Shown here piece by piece: positions 9,662-17,418 of a DNA stretch of 64,000 bases. The first letter of the stretch is position 1. The number at the start of each line of letters is the position of its first letter. The translations under genes were made by a program, and so were the position numbers. The notes beneath the pieces are model-generated. The model saw only the letters and a program-made list of their open reading frames with translations. It made no database searches and was not told the DNA's origin. Source of the DNA: Chryseobacterium sp. PMSZPI (lineage in GTDB: Bacteria > Bacteroidota > Bacteroidia > Flavobacteriales > Weeksellaceae); the NCBI RefSeq assembly GCF_002835665.1, contig NZ_PIZV01000051.1, positions 177,723 to 241,722 on the forward strand, written 5' to 3'.

Positions 9662-9694
9662 AAAAATCCCGAAAAGTAATTTTCGGGATTTTTT
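9662..9694 (+). terminator. Terminator after the sucD / barrel unit
   Basis: Hairpin AATCCCGAAAA / GTAA / TTTTCGGGATT with T-run 9689-9694. Confidence 0.85.
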
Positions 9695-9790
9695 GTTTAT
9701 ATGTTATTGGTAGAGGAAAGAAGCTGAGAAAGCAAAATCTATTTACTTCTGTTTTTGAATGCGTATTAAAGTACAAGTATATTGGGTTTC

Positions 9791-9829
9791 AAAAACAAAA
9801 AAAGCAGACTTGCTTATTTGCAAATCTGC
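9791..9829 (-). terminator. Terminator of the ABC transporter pair
   Basis: GCAGACTTGC (9804-9813) pairs with GCAAATCTGC (9820-9829) with one mismatch. The A-rich run 9791-9803 becomes the U-tract on the minus strand. Confidence 0.7.
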
Positions 9830-9862
9830 CCGTTTTATTTTAAACTTTCTTTACATTTTAAT

Positions 9863-11173
9863 TTATCCTTTAATCCACTTCCAAAGCTCTTTTAGCGTGG
9901 CTTTGTTGCCGTACATCAAAATACCTACACGATAAATTTTTCCGGCTACAAATATCATAAAAATGGTTGTTCCCAGTAATAAAGCAATAGATAAAGCAAT
10001 TTGCCATGCAGGGACTCCGAATGGTATTCTTGCAATCATCGCAACAGGCGATGTGAAAGGGATGATCGATAACCAAAAGCCCAATGGACCATCAGGGTTA
10101 TTCATTAATGAGAAACTACCATACATTCCTAGCATTAAAGGTAGAACAGCAAATAATGTGAATTGTTGGGTTTCAGTTTCATTGTCTACAGCAGAACCGA
10201 TTGCTGCATAAATTGAACTATAAAAAATATATCCTAGAAGGAAAAAGATAATGAACACAAAAATAATGAGTGGAAAGTTCATTTCCAGTAAGCTGTGGGA
10301 TATCTGAGTAGCAAGTTCTGTAATATCAAGTTTGTTCGCAATTTGTTCATTTCCACCCGGAATATTCTTTTGAATGGACGAAAATCCAGTATTTAACACC
10401 AATGCTCCAATAACAGACATAGTGATCCAGATGATGAATTGAGTTAAAGCTACCAATGTAACTCCCAGAATTTTTCCCATCATCAATTCGAAAGGCTTTA
10501 CAGATGAAATAATAATCTCCACAACACGGTTGTTTTTTTCCTCTAAAACGCTTCGCATAACTCTGACTCCGTAGATAATGATGAACATAAACGTAACATA
10601 CATCAAAATCATACTAAGGCCTGTTTTTACACCGAAGGCAAGGTCAGAATCTTCCTTATTGTTATCTGCAACATTGATGGTTTTCAAACTGAAACTTTTA
10701 TCAAGATCATCTAATTGCGCTTCTTCAATACCCAATTGCTTGATCTTCTCTTTCTTGATAACATTCGAAATATCAGAAACAATTTTTTGTTTAGTATCGA
10801 GACCTATTTTACTGTTAACAATTAATCGGGTAGAGGTTTCAAGTTCATTGAAATTTTGGTTTTTGAGCTCAGGCAAAATCAGAATACCTTCCATTGACTC
10901 ATTCCCTTTCAAATTATTGATCTTGGATTTTTCATCCGCAGCGGAAACAAAGACATAGTCAAGTTTATCATTAGATTTTAGCTGGTTCGTAAATAAACCG
11001 CTTTTATCAACAACTTCTATGATACTGTGCGACTCATTAGCTTTAAACATCAATCCGATTACTGCTCCAAAAGCAATAATCATAAGAGGGGCTAATAACG
11101 TTAATATGATGAAAGACTTTTTCTTAACCTGAGTAAGAAACTCTCTTTTTGTAATTAAAAAAATATTTTTCAT
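9863..11173 (-). CDS. ABC-2 type transporter permease (NatB-like)
   Basis: A 436-residue membrane protein. One membrane span lies near residues 20-42 (SFIILTLLAPLMIIAFGAVIG), followed by a periplasmic domain of about 130 residues and five or so spans between 178 and 420, the layout of NatB-type permeases. The tail GKIYRVGILMYGNKATLKELWKW is typical of the family. With the ATPase encoded 4 nt upstream it forms an exporter; NatAB exports Na+, but related pairs handle other substrates, so the cargo is inferred only. Confidence 0.85.
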   Translation of the reverse strand: MKNIFLITKREFLTQVKKKSFIILTLLAPLMIIAFGAVIGLMFKANESHSIIEVVDKSGLFTNQLKSNDKLDYVFVSAADEKSKINNLKGNESMEGILILPELKNQNFNELETSTRLIVNSKIGLDTKQKIVSDISNVIKKEKIKQLGIEEAQLDDLDKSFSLKTINVADNNKEDSDLAFGVKTGLSMILMYVTFMFIIIYGVRVMRSVLEEKNNRVVEIIISSVKPFELMMGKILGVTLVALTQFIIWITMSVIGALVLNTGFSSIQKNIPGGNEQIANKLDITELATQISHSLLEMNFPLIIFVFIIFFLLGYIFYSSIYAAIGSAVDNETETQQFTLFAVLPLMLGMYGSFSLMNNPDGPLGFWLSIIPFTSPVAMIARIPFGVPAWQIALSIALLLGTTIFMIFVAGKIYRVGILMYGNKATLKELWKWIKG

Positions 11174-11177
11174 AAAA

Positions 11178-12089
11178 TTAAGAATGATTACTTACTGCAT
11201 TGATGAATACTTCATTCATACTAGGGATTCTTTCGTCGAATGATCTCACTTTTCCGACATGCACAAGATCCAGAAGAATATTGTTTTGGTCTGATTCATT
11301 TTTCAACTCAAAAGAAATAAGATTATTTTCATTGGATAAATTGAAGATCTCATATCTATTCTTAAAGCTATCAAATTGTTCATGATTCACTTCAGAAAGA
11401 GTAATACCGAAAATGTTTTTCTTAAACCTTTCTCTTACATCAAAAACTCTTCCGTCAATAATTTTTTTTGAATTATTTATCAATGCAACATAATCACACA
11501 TTTCCTCCACACTTTCCATTCTGTGGGTAGACAGAATGATGGTGGTCCCGTTATTTTTAAGATCGATGATCTGATCTTTAATCAAATTGGCATTTACAGG
11601 ATCAAACCCTGAAAAAGGTTCATCCAGAATCAAAAGATGCGGACGGTGAAGAACAGTGACCACAAATTGAATTTTTTGTGCCATTCCTTTAGATAATTCT
11701 GAAAGTTTTTTCTTCCACCATTGATCGATATTCAGCTTTTCAAACCATTTTTTGGCTTCATTCAGAGCATCGTTTTTACTCATTCCTTTTAATTCTCCAA
11801 AATAAAGGATTTGATCACCAACCGTCATATTTTTATATAGCCCTCTTTCTTCAGGCATATAACCGATGGCTTTAATATGATTGGGATTCAGTTTTTCTCC
11901 ATTAATGAAAATATCTCCGGAGTCTGCTTGAGTAATTTGATTGATGATGCGGATGAAAGAGGTTTTTCCGGCTCCGTTGGGACCTAAAAGGCCATAAATA
12001 CTGCCCTTTGGAACATGGATGCTGAAATCATCCAATGCGACCTTTTTTCCGGCATTATAGGTCTTTTTAATATGTTCAGCTTTTAGCAT
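11178..12089 (-). CDS. ABC transporter ATP-binding protein (NatA-like)
   Basis: A 303-residue ATPase with Walker A (GLLGPNGAGKTS), Q-loop (YMPEERGLY), signature (LSKGMAQKIQF), Walker B (LLILDEPFSGFD) and the switch His (LSTHRMES). The C-terminal 80 residues are the regulatory extension seen in Na+/drug exporters of this type. The permease gene starts 4 nt after its stop, so both belong to one transcript. On the minus strand a TAACTTTC, one base from the -7 consensus, lies some 45 nt before the start. Confidence 0.9.
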   Translation of the reverse strand: MLKAEHIKKTYNAGKKVALDDFSIHVPKGSIYGLLGPNGAGKTSFIRIINQITQADSGDIFINGEKLNPNHIKAIGYMPEERGLYKNMTVGDQILYFGELKGMSKNDALNEAKKWFEKLNIDQWWKKKLSELSKGMAQKIQFVVTVLHRPHLLILDEPFSGFDPVNANLIKDQIIDLKNNGTTIILSTHRMESVEEMCDYVALINNSKKIIDGRVFDVRERFKKNIFGITLSEVNHEQFDSFKNRYEIFNLSNENNLISFELKNESDQNNILLDLVHVGKVRSFDERIPSMNEVFINAVSNHS

Positions 12090-12165
12090 TAAATTGTTCT
12101 TTTACAATTAGTATAAAAAAGTCCTGAAAGTTACGGAATTATTGAACAGGATTAATGTAAAAGAA

Positions 12166-12191
12166 AAAATCCTGATGATTATCAGGATTTT
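12166..12191 (-). terminator. Terminator after the small T9SS-tail gene
   Basis: Perfect 11-bp stem AAAATCCTGAT / GATT / ATCAGGATTTT, lying 3 nt past the stop codon (12195-12197) of the T9SS-tail gene. It also insulates the ABC pair. Confidence 0.8.
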
Positions 12192-12194
12192 AAT

Positions 12195-12545
12195 TTATTG
12201 TTTTACGATTTGAGTAACTTTTTGCGTATTATCGCTTAAGATATATCGAATCAAATATTTTCCGGGTTTTAATTTTTCAATATTAATCTCACCAGAATTC
12301 ATATTGACCGTATAATTAGCAACTTGCATACCCAAAATTGAATAAAAAGTCACACTTTTGATTCTTAAAGAAGAATCCTTTGCCTTAATGATAAGGTAAT
12401 CCTTTGCGGGATTTGGATAGGCCACCATTACTCCATCGTCAGATTTTTGTGAGATGGAACCCGGCTCTCTAAGCTGAGCTTGTAAATTGTTGGAAAACCC
12501 AACAAAAGTGCCTACAAATAAAAATAAAAGTAAAAGTTTTTTCAT
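12195..12545 (-). CDS. Small secreted protein that is nearly only a T9SS sorting domain
   Basis: A 116-residue protein from ATG 12545. A signal peptide (MKKLLLLFLFVGTFVGF, cut near LQAQ) is followed by about 16 linker residues and then a type A T9SS C-terminal domain: YPNPAKDYLIIKA, SILGMQV, LKPGKYLIRYI, ending QKVTQIVKQ. There is no room for a cargo domain. Such a domain usually directs a passenger through the type IX secretion system; here the domain itself is the product. A longer in-frame reading upstream is antisense to hemB and was rejected. It is divergent from hemB. Confidence 0.85.
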   Translation of the reverse strand: MKKLLLLFLFVGTFVGFSNNLQAQLREPGSISQKSDDGVMVAYPNPAKDYLIIKAKDSSLRIKSVTFYSILGMQVANYTVNMNSGEINIEKLKPGKYLIRYILSDNTQKVTQIVKQ

Positions 12546-12574
12546 CAAATTTATAATTTCTCGAATATATATAA

Positions 12575-12582
12575 CAAATATA
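12575..12582 (-). promoter_or_regulatory. -7 box TATATTTG for the T9SS-tail gene
   Basis: On the minus strand TATATTTG, 29 nt before the ATG, with a TTG 20 nt further upstream (12603-12605). Confidence 0.55.
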
Positions 12583-12627
12583 ACAAATTCTATAATCTCA
12601 TACAATAGTTTTTTATAGAACTTGTAG

Positions 12628-12635
12628 TAAATTTG
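12628..12635 (+). promoter_or_regulatory. -7 box TAAATTTG for hemB
   Basis: Full consensus match 28 nt before the hemB ATG, in the 118-bp divergent spacer. Confidence 0.55.
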
Positions 12636-12663
12636 TAGAAACTTATTCAAAAAGTATTCCAAA

Positions 12664-13653
12664 ATGATACATTCAAGAAATAGAAGACTTAGAGTTAATG
12701 AATCTATCAGAAGTTTGGTAAGAGAAAATGTGCTTACAACTGATGATTTTGTAATGCCTATCTTCGTAATGGAGGGCGAAAACATGCAAGAACCGATCCC
12801 GTCGATGCCGGGAATTTTTAGGAGGAGTATAGATTTAACGGTGAAAGAATGTAAGGAATTATTTTCTTTAGGCGTAAAAGCTGTCAATTTGTACATGAAA
12901 GTGTCAGAAAATCTGAAAGACAATACTGGAAAAGAGGCATGGAATAAAAACGGATTGATGCAGAATACCATTAAAGCGATTAAAGATGCTGTTCCGGGAA
13001 TGGTTGTTATGCCGGATGTAGCATTAGACCCTTATTCAATCTATGGCCATGACGGAATTATTGAAAATGGGAAAATCTTAAATGATGCTACCAACGATGC
13101 ATTGGCAAGAATGTCAGTATCACATGCTGAAGCAGGTGCTGATCTTGTAGCACCAAGTGATATGATGGATGGGAGAGTGCAGGTGATTCGTGAAGCGCTA
13201 GAAGAAAGTGGATTTACAGACGTAGGAATTGTAAGCTATGCTGCAAAATATGCAAGTTCTTTTTATGGACCTTTCAGAAGTGCTTTAGACAGTGCCCCAA
13301 AAGATGATATGGAAGTTCCAAAGGATAAAAAAACATATCAAATGGACTTTCACAATTCTCGCGAAGCATTGAATGAAGTATTCAAAGATATTGAAGAAGG
13401 AGCAGATGTCATCATGATCAAACCAGGACTTCCTTACTTAGACATCGTTTCCAAAGTACGTGAAGCTATTGATCTGCCGATTGCAGTTTATAACGTAAGT
13501 GGAGAATATGCTATGGTAAAGGCAGCTGTTCAAAACGGATGGTTGGATAATGATAAAACAATCATTGAAAACCTTACTTGTTTCAAGAGAGCAGGAGCAG
13601 ATATGATCTTTACCTATTTTGCTAAAGAAGCAGCAATGATTTTAAATAAATAA
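12664..13653 (+). CDS. hemB: Delta-aminolevulinic acid dehydratase (porphobilinogen synthase)
   Basis: HemB condenses two 5-aminolevulinates into porphobilinogen, the second committed step of haem synthesis, in the cytosol. At 329 residues it has the normal length. The two Schiff-base lysines are Lys195 (SYAAKYASSFYGPFR) and Lys253 (VIMIKPGLPYLDIV). The metal loop reads MPDVALDPYSIYGHDG, with Asp and Tyr where Zn-type enzymes have cysteines, so this is a Mg-type enzyme by motif. It is a single-gene unit with its own promoter and terminator; no other haem genes are near. Confidence 0.96.
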   Translation: MIHSRNRRLRVNESIRSLVRENVLTTDDFVMPIFVMEGENMQEPIPSMPGIFRRSIDLTVKECKELFSLGVKAVNLYMKVSENLKDNTGKEAWNKNGLMQNTIKAIKDAVPGMVVMPDVALDPYSIYGHDGIIENGKILNDATNDALARMSVSHAEAGADLVAPSDMMDGRVQVIREALEESGFTDVGIVSYAAKYASSFYGPFRSALDSAPKDDMEVPKDKKTYQMDFHNSREALNEVFKDIEEGADVIMIKPGLPYLDIVSKVREAIDLPIAVYNVSGEYAMVKAAVQNGWLDNDKTIIENLTCFKRAGADMIFTYFAKEAAMILNK

Positions 13654-13672
13654 TCAAACAATATTCAAAAAG

Positions 13673-13697
13673 AAACACCTCAGCTGAGGTGTTTTTT
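13673..13697 (+). terminator. Terminator after hemB
   Basis: Self-complementary AAACACCTCAGCTGAGGTGTTT followed by more T; with a 4-nt loop the stem is 9 bp. Also placed to serve the convergent TM2 gene. Confidence 0.8.
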
Positions 13698-13709
13698 TAT
13701 GAAATGATT

Positions 13710-14009
13710 TTATAACCAACCTTTTCTTCCGTACACATAAGTGTCATCAAATTGCTTATCACTCATAAAGAGGTATAAAATTCCTTCAATAAAAGGAATA
13801 ACAGAGGCTATTCCACAAGTAACAATATTAAGCACAAGTTGGATAACACCTTCTCTGGTGTATCCTAAATAAAACTTATTCAAAGCCAGCCAACCTACAA
13901 GAATACCTAATAGTGCTGCAGGAATTTTCTTTTCCGAACGATAAGGAATATTGTTTTGTTGATTTTGAGAGTTCTCTGTTTCTGTGTTCGTGTAACCGTA
14001 ATTTTCCAT
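13710..14009 (-). CDS. TM2-domain membrane protein
   Basis: A 99-residue protein. A polar, Gln/Asn-rich head (about 1-30) is followed by a TM2 domain: a hydrophobic hairpin with LLGILVGWLALNKFYLGYTREG, then VLNIVTCGIASVIPFIEGILYLF, with the conserved D/N-K-FYLG motif. TM2 proteins are small inner-membrane proteins of mostly unknown role. It is divergent from lptB over a 154-bp spacer full of repeats. Confidence 0.85.
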   Translation of the reverse strand: MENYGYTNTETENSQNQQNNIPYRSEKKIPAALLGILVGWLALNKFYLGYTREGVIQLVLNIVTCGIASVIPFIEGILYLFMSDKQFDDTYVYGRKGWL

Positions 14010-14037
14010 CTCTTAGTATTTATAATGAATTGATTTG

Positions 14038-14122
14038 TTTTACAATAAGTAGTTTAATATTGTAAAATGTTACAATGATGGGTAAGCAAACAAGTTTACA
14101 TGTAATGCAAACAAGTTTACAT
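14038..14122. promoter_or_regulatory. Probable operator cluster between the TM2 gene and lptB
   Basis: Three copies of TTACAAT or its complement lie at 14040-14046, 14059-14065 and 14070-14076; the last two form a perfect inverted repeat ATTGTAA-AATG-TTACAAT (14059-14076). Then the 16-bp direct repeat GCAAACAAGTTTACAT stands at 14086-14101 and 14107-14122, exactly 21 bp apart, that is two helical turns. This looks like tandem protein-binding sites upstream of lptB. The regulator is unknown. Confidence 0.5.
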
Positions 14123-14142
14123 TAACATATAAGTAAAGTTTA

Positions 14143-14159
14143 TATTTTTGATATATTTG
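14143..14159 (+). promoter_or_regulatory. Two overlapping -7 boxes for lptB
   Basis: TATTTTTG (14143-14150) and TATATTTG (14152-14159) both match TAnnTTTG. The second ends only 4 nt before the ATG at 14164, so it could produce only a leaderless or nearly leaderless transcript. Confidence 0.5.
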
Positions 14160-14163
14160 CCCT

Positions 14164-15225
14164 ATGATTTTACGAGGAGAAAACTTAATCAAAGAATACG
14201 GTCCTAAAAAAGTTGTAAAAGGAGTTTCTGTACAGGTTCAACAAGGAGAGATTGTTGGTTTGCTGGGCCCCAATGGAGCAGGGAAGACCACATCGTTTTA
14301 TATGATTGTAGGATTGGTTAAGCCTACTTCAGGGAAAATATTTTTGGATAAACAAGAGATTACTTCTGATGCAATGTATCGCAGGGCTCAGAAAGGAATC
14401 GGGTATCTGGCTCAGGAAGCATCTGTTTTCAGAAAATTATCTGTAGAAGAAAATATTATGGGAGTATTGCAATTGACAAAACTTTCAAAACGTGAACAAC
14501 AGATTAAATGTGATGAGCTGATCGAAGAATTTTCTTTACAACATGTTCGTAAAAACCGAGGTGATCTTCTTTCCGGAGGAGAAAGACGTAGAACGGAAAT
14601 TGCCCGTTGTCTTGCCACAAGTCCAAACTTCATCCTTTTGGATGAACCTTTTGCAGGAGTTGACCCGATTGCTGTAGAAGATATTCAGAAAATTGTAAGA
14701 AGTTTAGTGGATAAAAATATCGGAATTCTGATCACAGACCACAACGTACAACAGACTTTGGCCATTACGAATAAGACGTACATTATGTTTGAAGGAAAGA
14801 TCCTTAAAGAAGGACTTCCTGAAGATCTTGCGAATGATCCACAGGTAAGAGAAGCATATTTAGGTGAAAACTTCGTATATCAAAGCATTTTAGATAAGCC
14901 TAAAAAGAAAAAATATGCCTACAATATCTGGGCAGGAAATTTTGACTCTAAAGTGCATTTGCAAGGATTTGTGGATGAACATTTTGGACAATATGATGAC
15001 CTGAGACTGATGTATGGCTTTGAAGATATCAGTTTCGCTTCATTAGCCAATTCTGAAATTGAACATATTTTTAATGAAGTGGTAGATAAGAACGCGAACA
15101 ATTCGTTTGTATTCCAAAGAAAAGAAATTACTTCACAATATTCTTTAGATCAGGCACAGGCAGAATCTAAGGAAGCGAGCAAACCGGAATTACATTACCT
15201 GACTACTTATATGTATGAGGGATAA
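14164..15225 (+). CDS. lptB: LPS export ABC transporter ATPase LptB with C-terminal extension
   Basis: LptB powers extraction of lipopolysaccharide from the inner membrane with LptFG. Residues 1 to about 240 carry Walker A (GPNGAGKTT, 35-43), signature LSGGERRRTEIAR, Walker B FILLDEPFAGVDP and switch His (LITDHNVQQT), with the LptB-typical AGVDPIAVEDIQ. The protein is 353 residues, whereas LptB is usually about 240; the extra ~105 residues start at a basic KPKKKKYAYN and contain no motif I recognise. The frame stays open without frameshift, so the extension looks real. It overlaps the next small gene by 11 nt. Confidence 0.9.
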   Translation: MILRGENLIKEYGPKKVVKGVSVQVQQGEIVGLLGPNGAGKTTSFYMIVGLVKPTSGKIFLDKQEITSDAMYRRAQKGIGYLAQEASVFRKLSVEENIMGVLQLTKLSKREQQIKCDELIEEFSLQHVRKNRGDLLSGGERRRTEIARCLATSPNFILLDEPFAGVDPIAVEDIQKIVRSLVDKNIGILITDHNVQQTLAITNKTYIMFEGKILKEGLPEDLANDPQVREAYLGENFVYQSILDKPKKKKYAYNIWAGNFDSKVHLQGFVDEHFGQYDDLRLMYGFEDISFASLANSEIEHIFNEVVDKNANNSFVFQRKEITSQYSLDQAQAESKEASKPELHYLTTYMYEG

Positions 15226-15481
15226 CCATAAAGTTCTGACATTTATTCAAAATATTAAGATTGGAACTAAGGTTTTTCTTGGGAATGAATATGGAGTTTT
15301 AACCCATTTAAAAGAGCATGAACATTCTACGATAATTCGCTGGGATACACTTGATGAAAGAGATCTGGAAGATTGGTGTGGAATGTGGGATAGCTTTGTG
15401 AAAGCAGGTGGGGAAATTGTAGATGAAAATTATCAGTTTAGACACATTAACGATGATGGAAGTCTAAAAAATATAATTTAA
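15215..15481 (+). CDS. Small protein of unknown function overlapping the lptB end
   Basis: An 88-residue soluble protein with no signal peptide, membrane span or family I recognise. It has several tryptophans close together (RWDTLDERDLEDWCGMW) and is acidic at the end. Its ATG lies within the lptB stop region (11-nt overlap, ATGAGGGATAA), which suggests translational coupling. A strong terminator follows, so lptB and this gene form one unit. A role linked to LptB is inferred only from the coupling. Confidence 0.7.
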   Translation: MRDNHKVLTFIQNIKIGTKVFLGNEYGVLTHLKEHEHSTIIRWDTLDERDLEDWCGMWDSFVKAGGEIVDENYQFRHINDDGSLKNII

Positions 15482-15512
15482 AACTAAACAAACTTTTGCT
15501 AAAAATCATAAT

Positions 15513-15549
15513 AAAAACGTACCTTTTCTCTTGAAAACGGTACGTTTTT
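15513..15549 (+). terminator. Terminator after the lptB unit
   Basis: AAAAACGTACC-TTTTC / TCTT / GAAAA-C-GGTACGTTTTT: a 16-bp stem with a single bulged C and a T-run. Confidence 0.85.
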
Positions 15550-15566
15550 AAGTTTAAACAATTCCT

Positions 15567-17375
15567 ATGGCTAAACCTTTTAACAGAACAATTACTTTAT
15601 TCGGAATTTATAAACAGCTTGTCCCATTTATCAGGCCCTATCGATTAATGATCTATGGAACCTTGTTTCTTACGTTTCTGGGGGCACTTGCAGCACAGGT
15701 GAATCCTATTGTTTTAAAATATACGGTGGATGAGGTGACCAAACTTACTCATCTTCCACATCCGATGACTGAGGGAATTCATATTCTTATCGTCATTTCC
15801 ATTATTTTATTGGGAAAGGAATTGTTAAACATCTTTATCAATTTCGGACAGAAGTTTTATGGAGAAAAGATTAGAATTAATGTGAGTTCTACTTTAGCCC
15901 AGTCGGCAATTGATAAAATTTTGACATACAGAGTAGCTTATTTTAATGATGAGAATCACGAATCAGGAAAGTTACAGATTAGAATTGATCGTGGTATCGA
16001 AAGTTTAACCAAATTGGTTCAGAATTTTTTCATTGATATTTTACCGCTCTTTTCCAATGCAATTATCGCTCTGATCATTATGTATATGCAGAATGTATAT
16101 GTAGGAGCAGTCTCTACCATCATTGTTCCTATCTATTTTTATATAAGTTCTTTGCAGGCTAAAAAATTGAGCGGGGTACGTCGACAGCTTAGAAATCAAA
16201 GAGAAAAGAAAACTTCAGGCCTTCTGAATCTGATCAATTCTATCATGGTGATCAAAAGCTTTGTTCGTGAAAAATTTGAAGGTAAAAAGCAATATGATCT
16301 GCAGATGGAGCTGATGGAAAGCCAAATGTTTACCAGAAAAACGAACTTTATTTATGATGGTTTAAAAACATTTATCGAGCAGTTTGGAGTTGTTTTAATT
16401 ATTCTTTTAACGGTTTATCTTGTTCTTGACCAACAGATGACGATTGGAGCAATTATGCTTCATATTATGCTTTTTAATAATGTTTCGGCGCCTATCCGCC
16501 AATTGCACAGGATTTATGATGATATGAATGATGCGATGATTTATGCTGAAGGATATTTTGATATTTTAAATGCAGATAACGAAACTGAACCCAATGGGGA
16601 CTTTGTGGAAAAAGAAATCAAGGGCACTTTTGAGTTAAAAAATGTTGACTTTACTTATCCTAACGGAACAAAAGCTCTTCATAATGTTTCGATGAAGATT
16701 GAAAATGGGAAAACGACAGCTCTGGTAGGGCTGAGTGGAGCAGGAAAATCAACGGTTATTAATCTTTTATGTAAATTCTACCTTCCGGATTCCGGAGAAA
16801 TTGTTTTGGATGGTGTTAATTTGAATGAATATAACAACACCTTTTTGAGAAGTGATCTTGGACTGGTACTTCAGAAAAATCATATTTTTCAGGGAAGCAT
16901 TGAAGACAATATCCGTTATGGAGATATGAATGCCGACTTTAATAAAATTGAAGAAGCTGCTAAAAAAGCTTATCTGCATGATCAGATTATGGATCTTCCG
17001 GATCAGTATCAGCATGATGCTACCCAGCTTTCAGGAGGACAGCAACAGAGAATTGCGATTGCCAGATTATTTCTGAAAAATCCTCCGATTATTTTCCTGG
17101 ATGAGCCTACAGCAAGTTTGGATGCTATTGCTACGGAACAAATCAAAAATTCTTTGGATGCCATAAAAGAAGGAAGAACTGTTATTATTATTTCACATTC
17201 TTTATCTCAGATTCTGGATTCGGATGTGATTTATGTAATGAAAAAGGGACGAATCGTAGAAAATGGAACTCATGATGAATTGTATAATAAAGATGGTGTT
17301 TATCGTGAGATTTTTGACGCTTCAGCACGCAGTTTAAATTTAGATAAATTGGTCAATACTCTTAAAGATAATTAA
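15567..17375 (+). CDS. ABC exporter, fused membrane and ATPase domains (MsbA-like)
   Basis: A 602-residue half-transporter. Residues 1-330 hold about six membrane spans (first near 28-50 and 70-95), and 360-600 the ATPase: Walker A ALVGLSGAGKST, signature QLSGGQQQRIAIAR, Walker B IIFLDEPTASLD, switch His IIISHSLSQ. It dimerises to export lipids, peptides or drugs; lipid A flipping by MsbA is one possibility next to lptB, but the family is broad. A terminator separates it from the lptB unit, and a WYL regulator starts 43 bp after its stop. Confidence 0.9.
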   Translation: MAKPFNRTITLFGIYKQLVPFIRPYRLMIYGTLFLTFLGALAAQVNPIVLKYTVDEVTKLTHLPHPMTEGIHILIVISIILLGKELLNIFINFGQKFYGEKIRINVSSTLAQSAIDKILTYRVAYFNDENHESGKLQIRIDRGIESLTKLVQNFFIDILPLFSNAIIALIIMYMQNVYVGAVSTIIVPIYFYISSLQAKKLSGVRRQLRNQREKKTSGLLNLINSIMVIKSFVREKFEGKKQYDLQMELMESQMFTRKTNFIYDGLKTFIEQFGVVLIILLTVYLVLDQQMTIGAIMLHIMLFNNVSAPIRQLHRIYDDMNDAMIYAEGYFDILNADNETEPNGDFVEKEIKGTFELKNVDFTYPNGTKALHNVSMKIENGKTTALVGLSGAGKSTVINLLCKFYLPDSGEIVLDGVNLNEYNNTFLRSDLGLVLQKNHIFQGSIEDNIRYGDMNADFNKIEEAAKKAYLHDQIMDLPDQYQHDATQLSGGQQQRIAIARLFLKNPPIIFLDEPTASLDAIATEQIKNSLDAIKEGRTVIIISHSLSQILDSDVIYVMKKGRIVENGTHDELYNKDGVYREIFDASARSLNLDKLVNTLKDN

Positions 17376-17418
17376 TAATTTTGCTAACCATCAATTTTAA
17401 GTCTGCAATAGTAAACCC

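Noticed and set aside
12546..12971. N-terminal extension of the T9SS-tail frame, antisense to hemB
   Set aside because: A normal signal peptide starts at ATG 12545 and its promoter lies just upstream; hemB on the other strand is certain.
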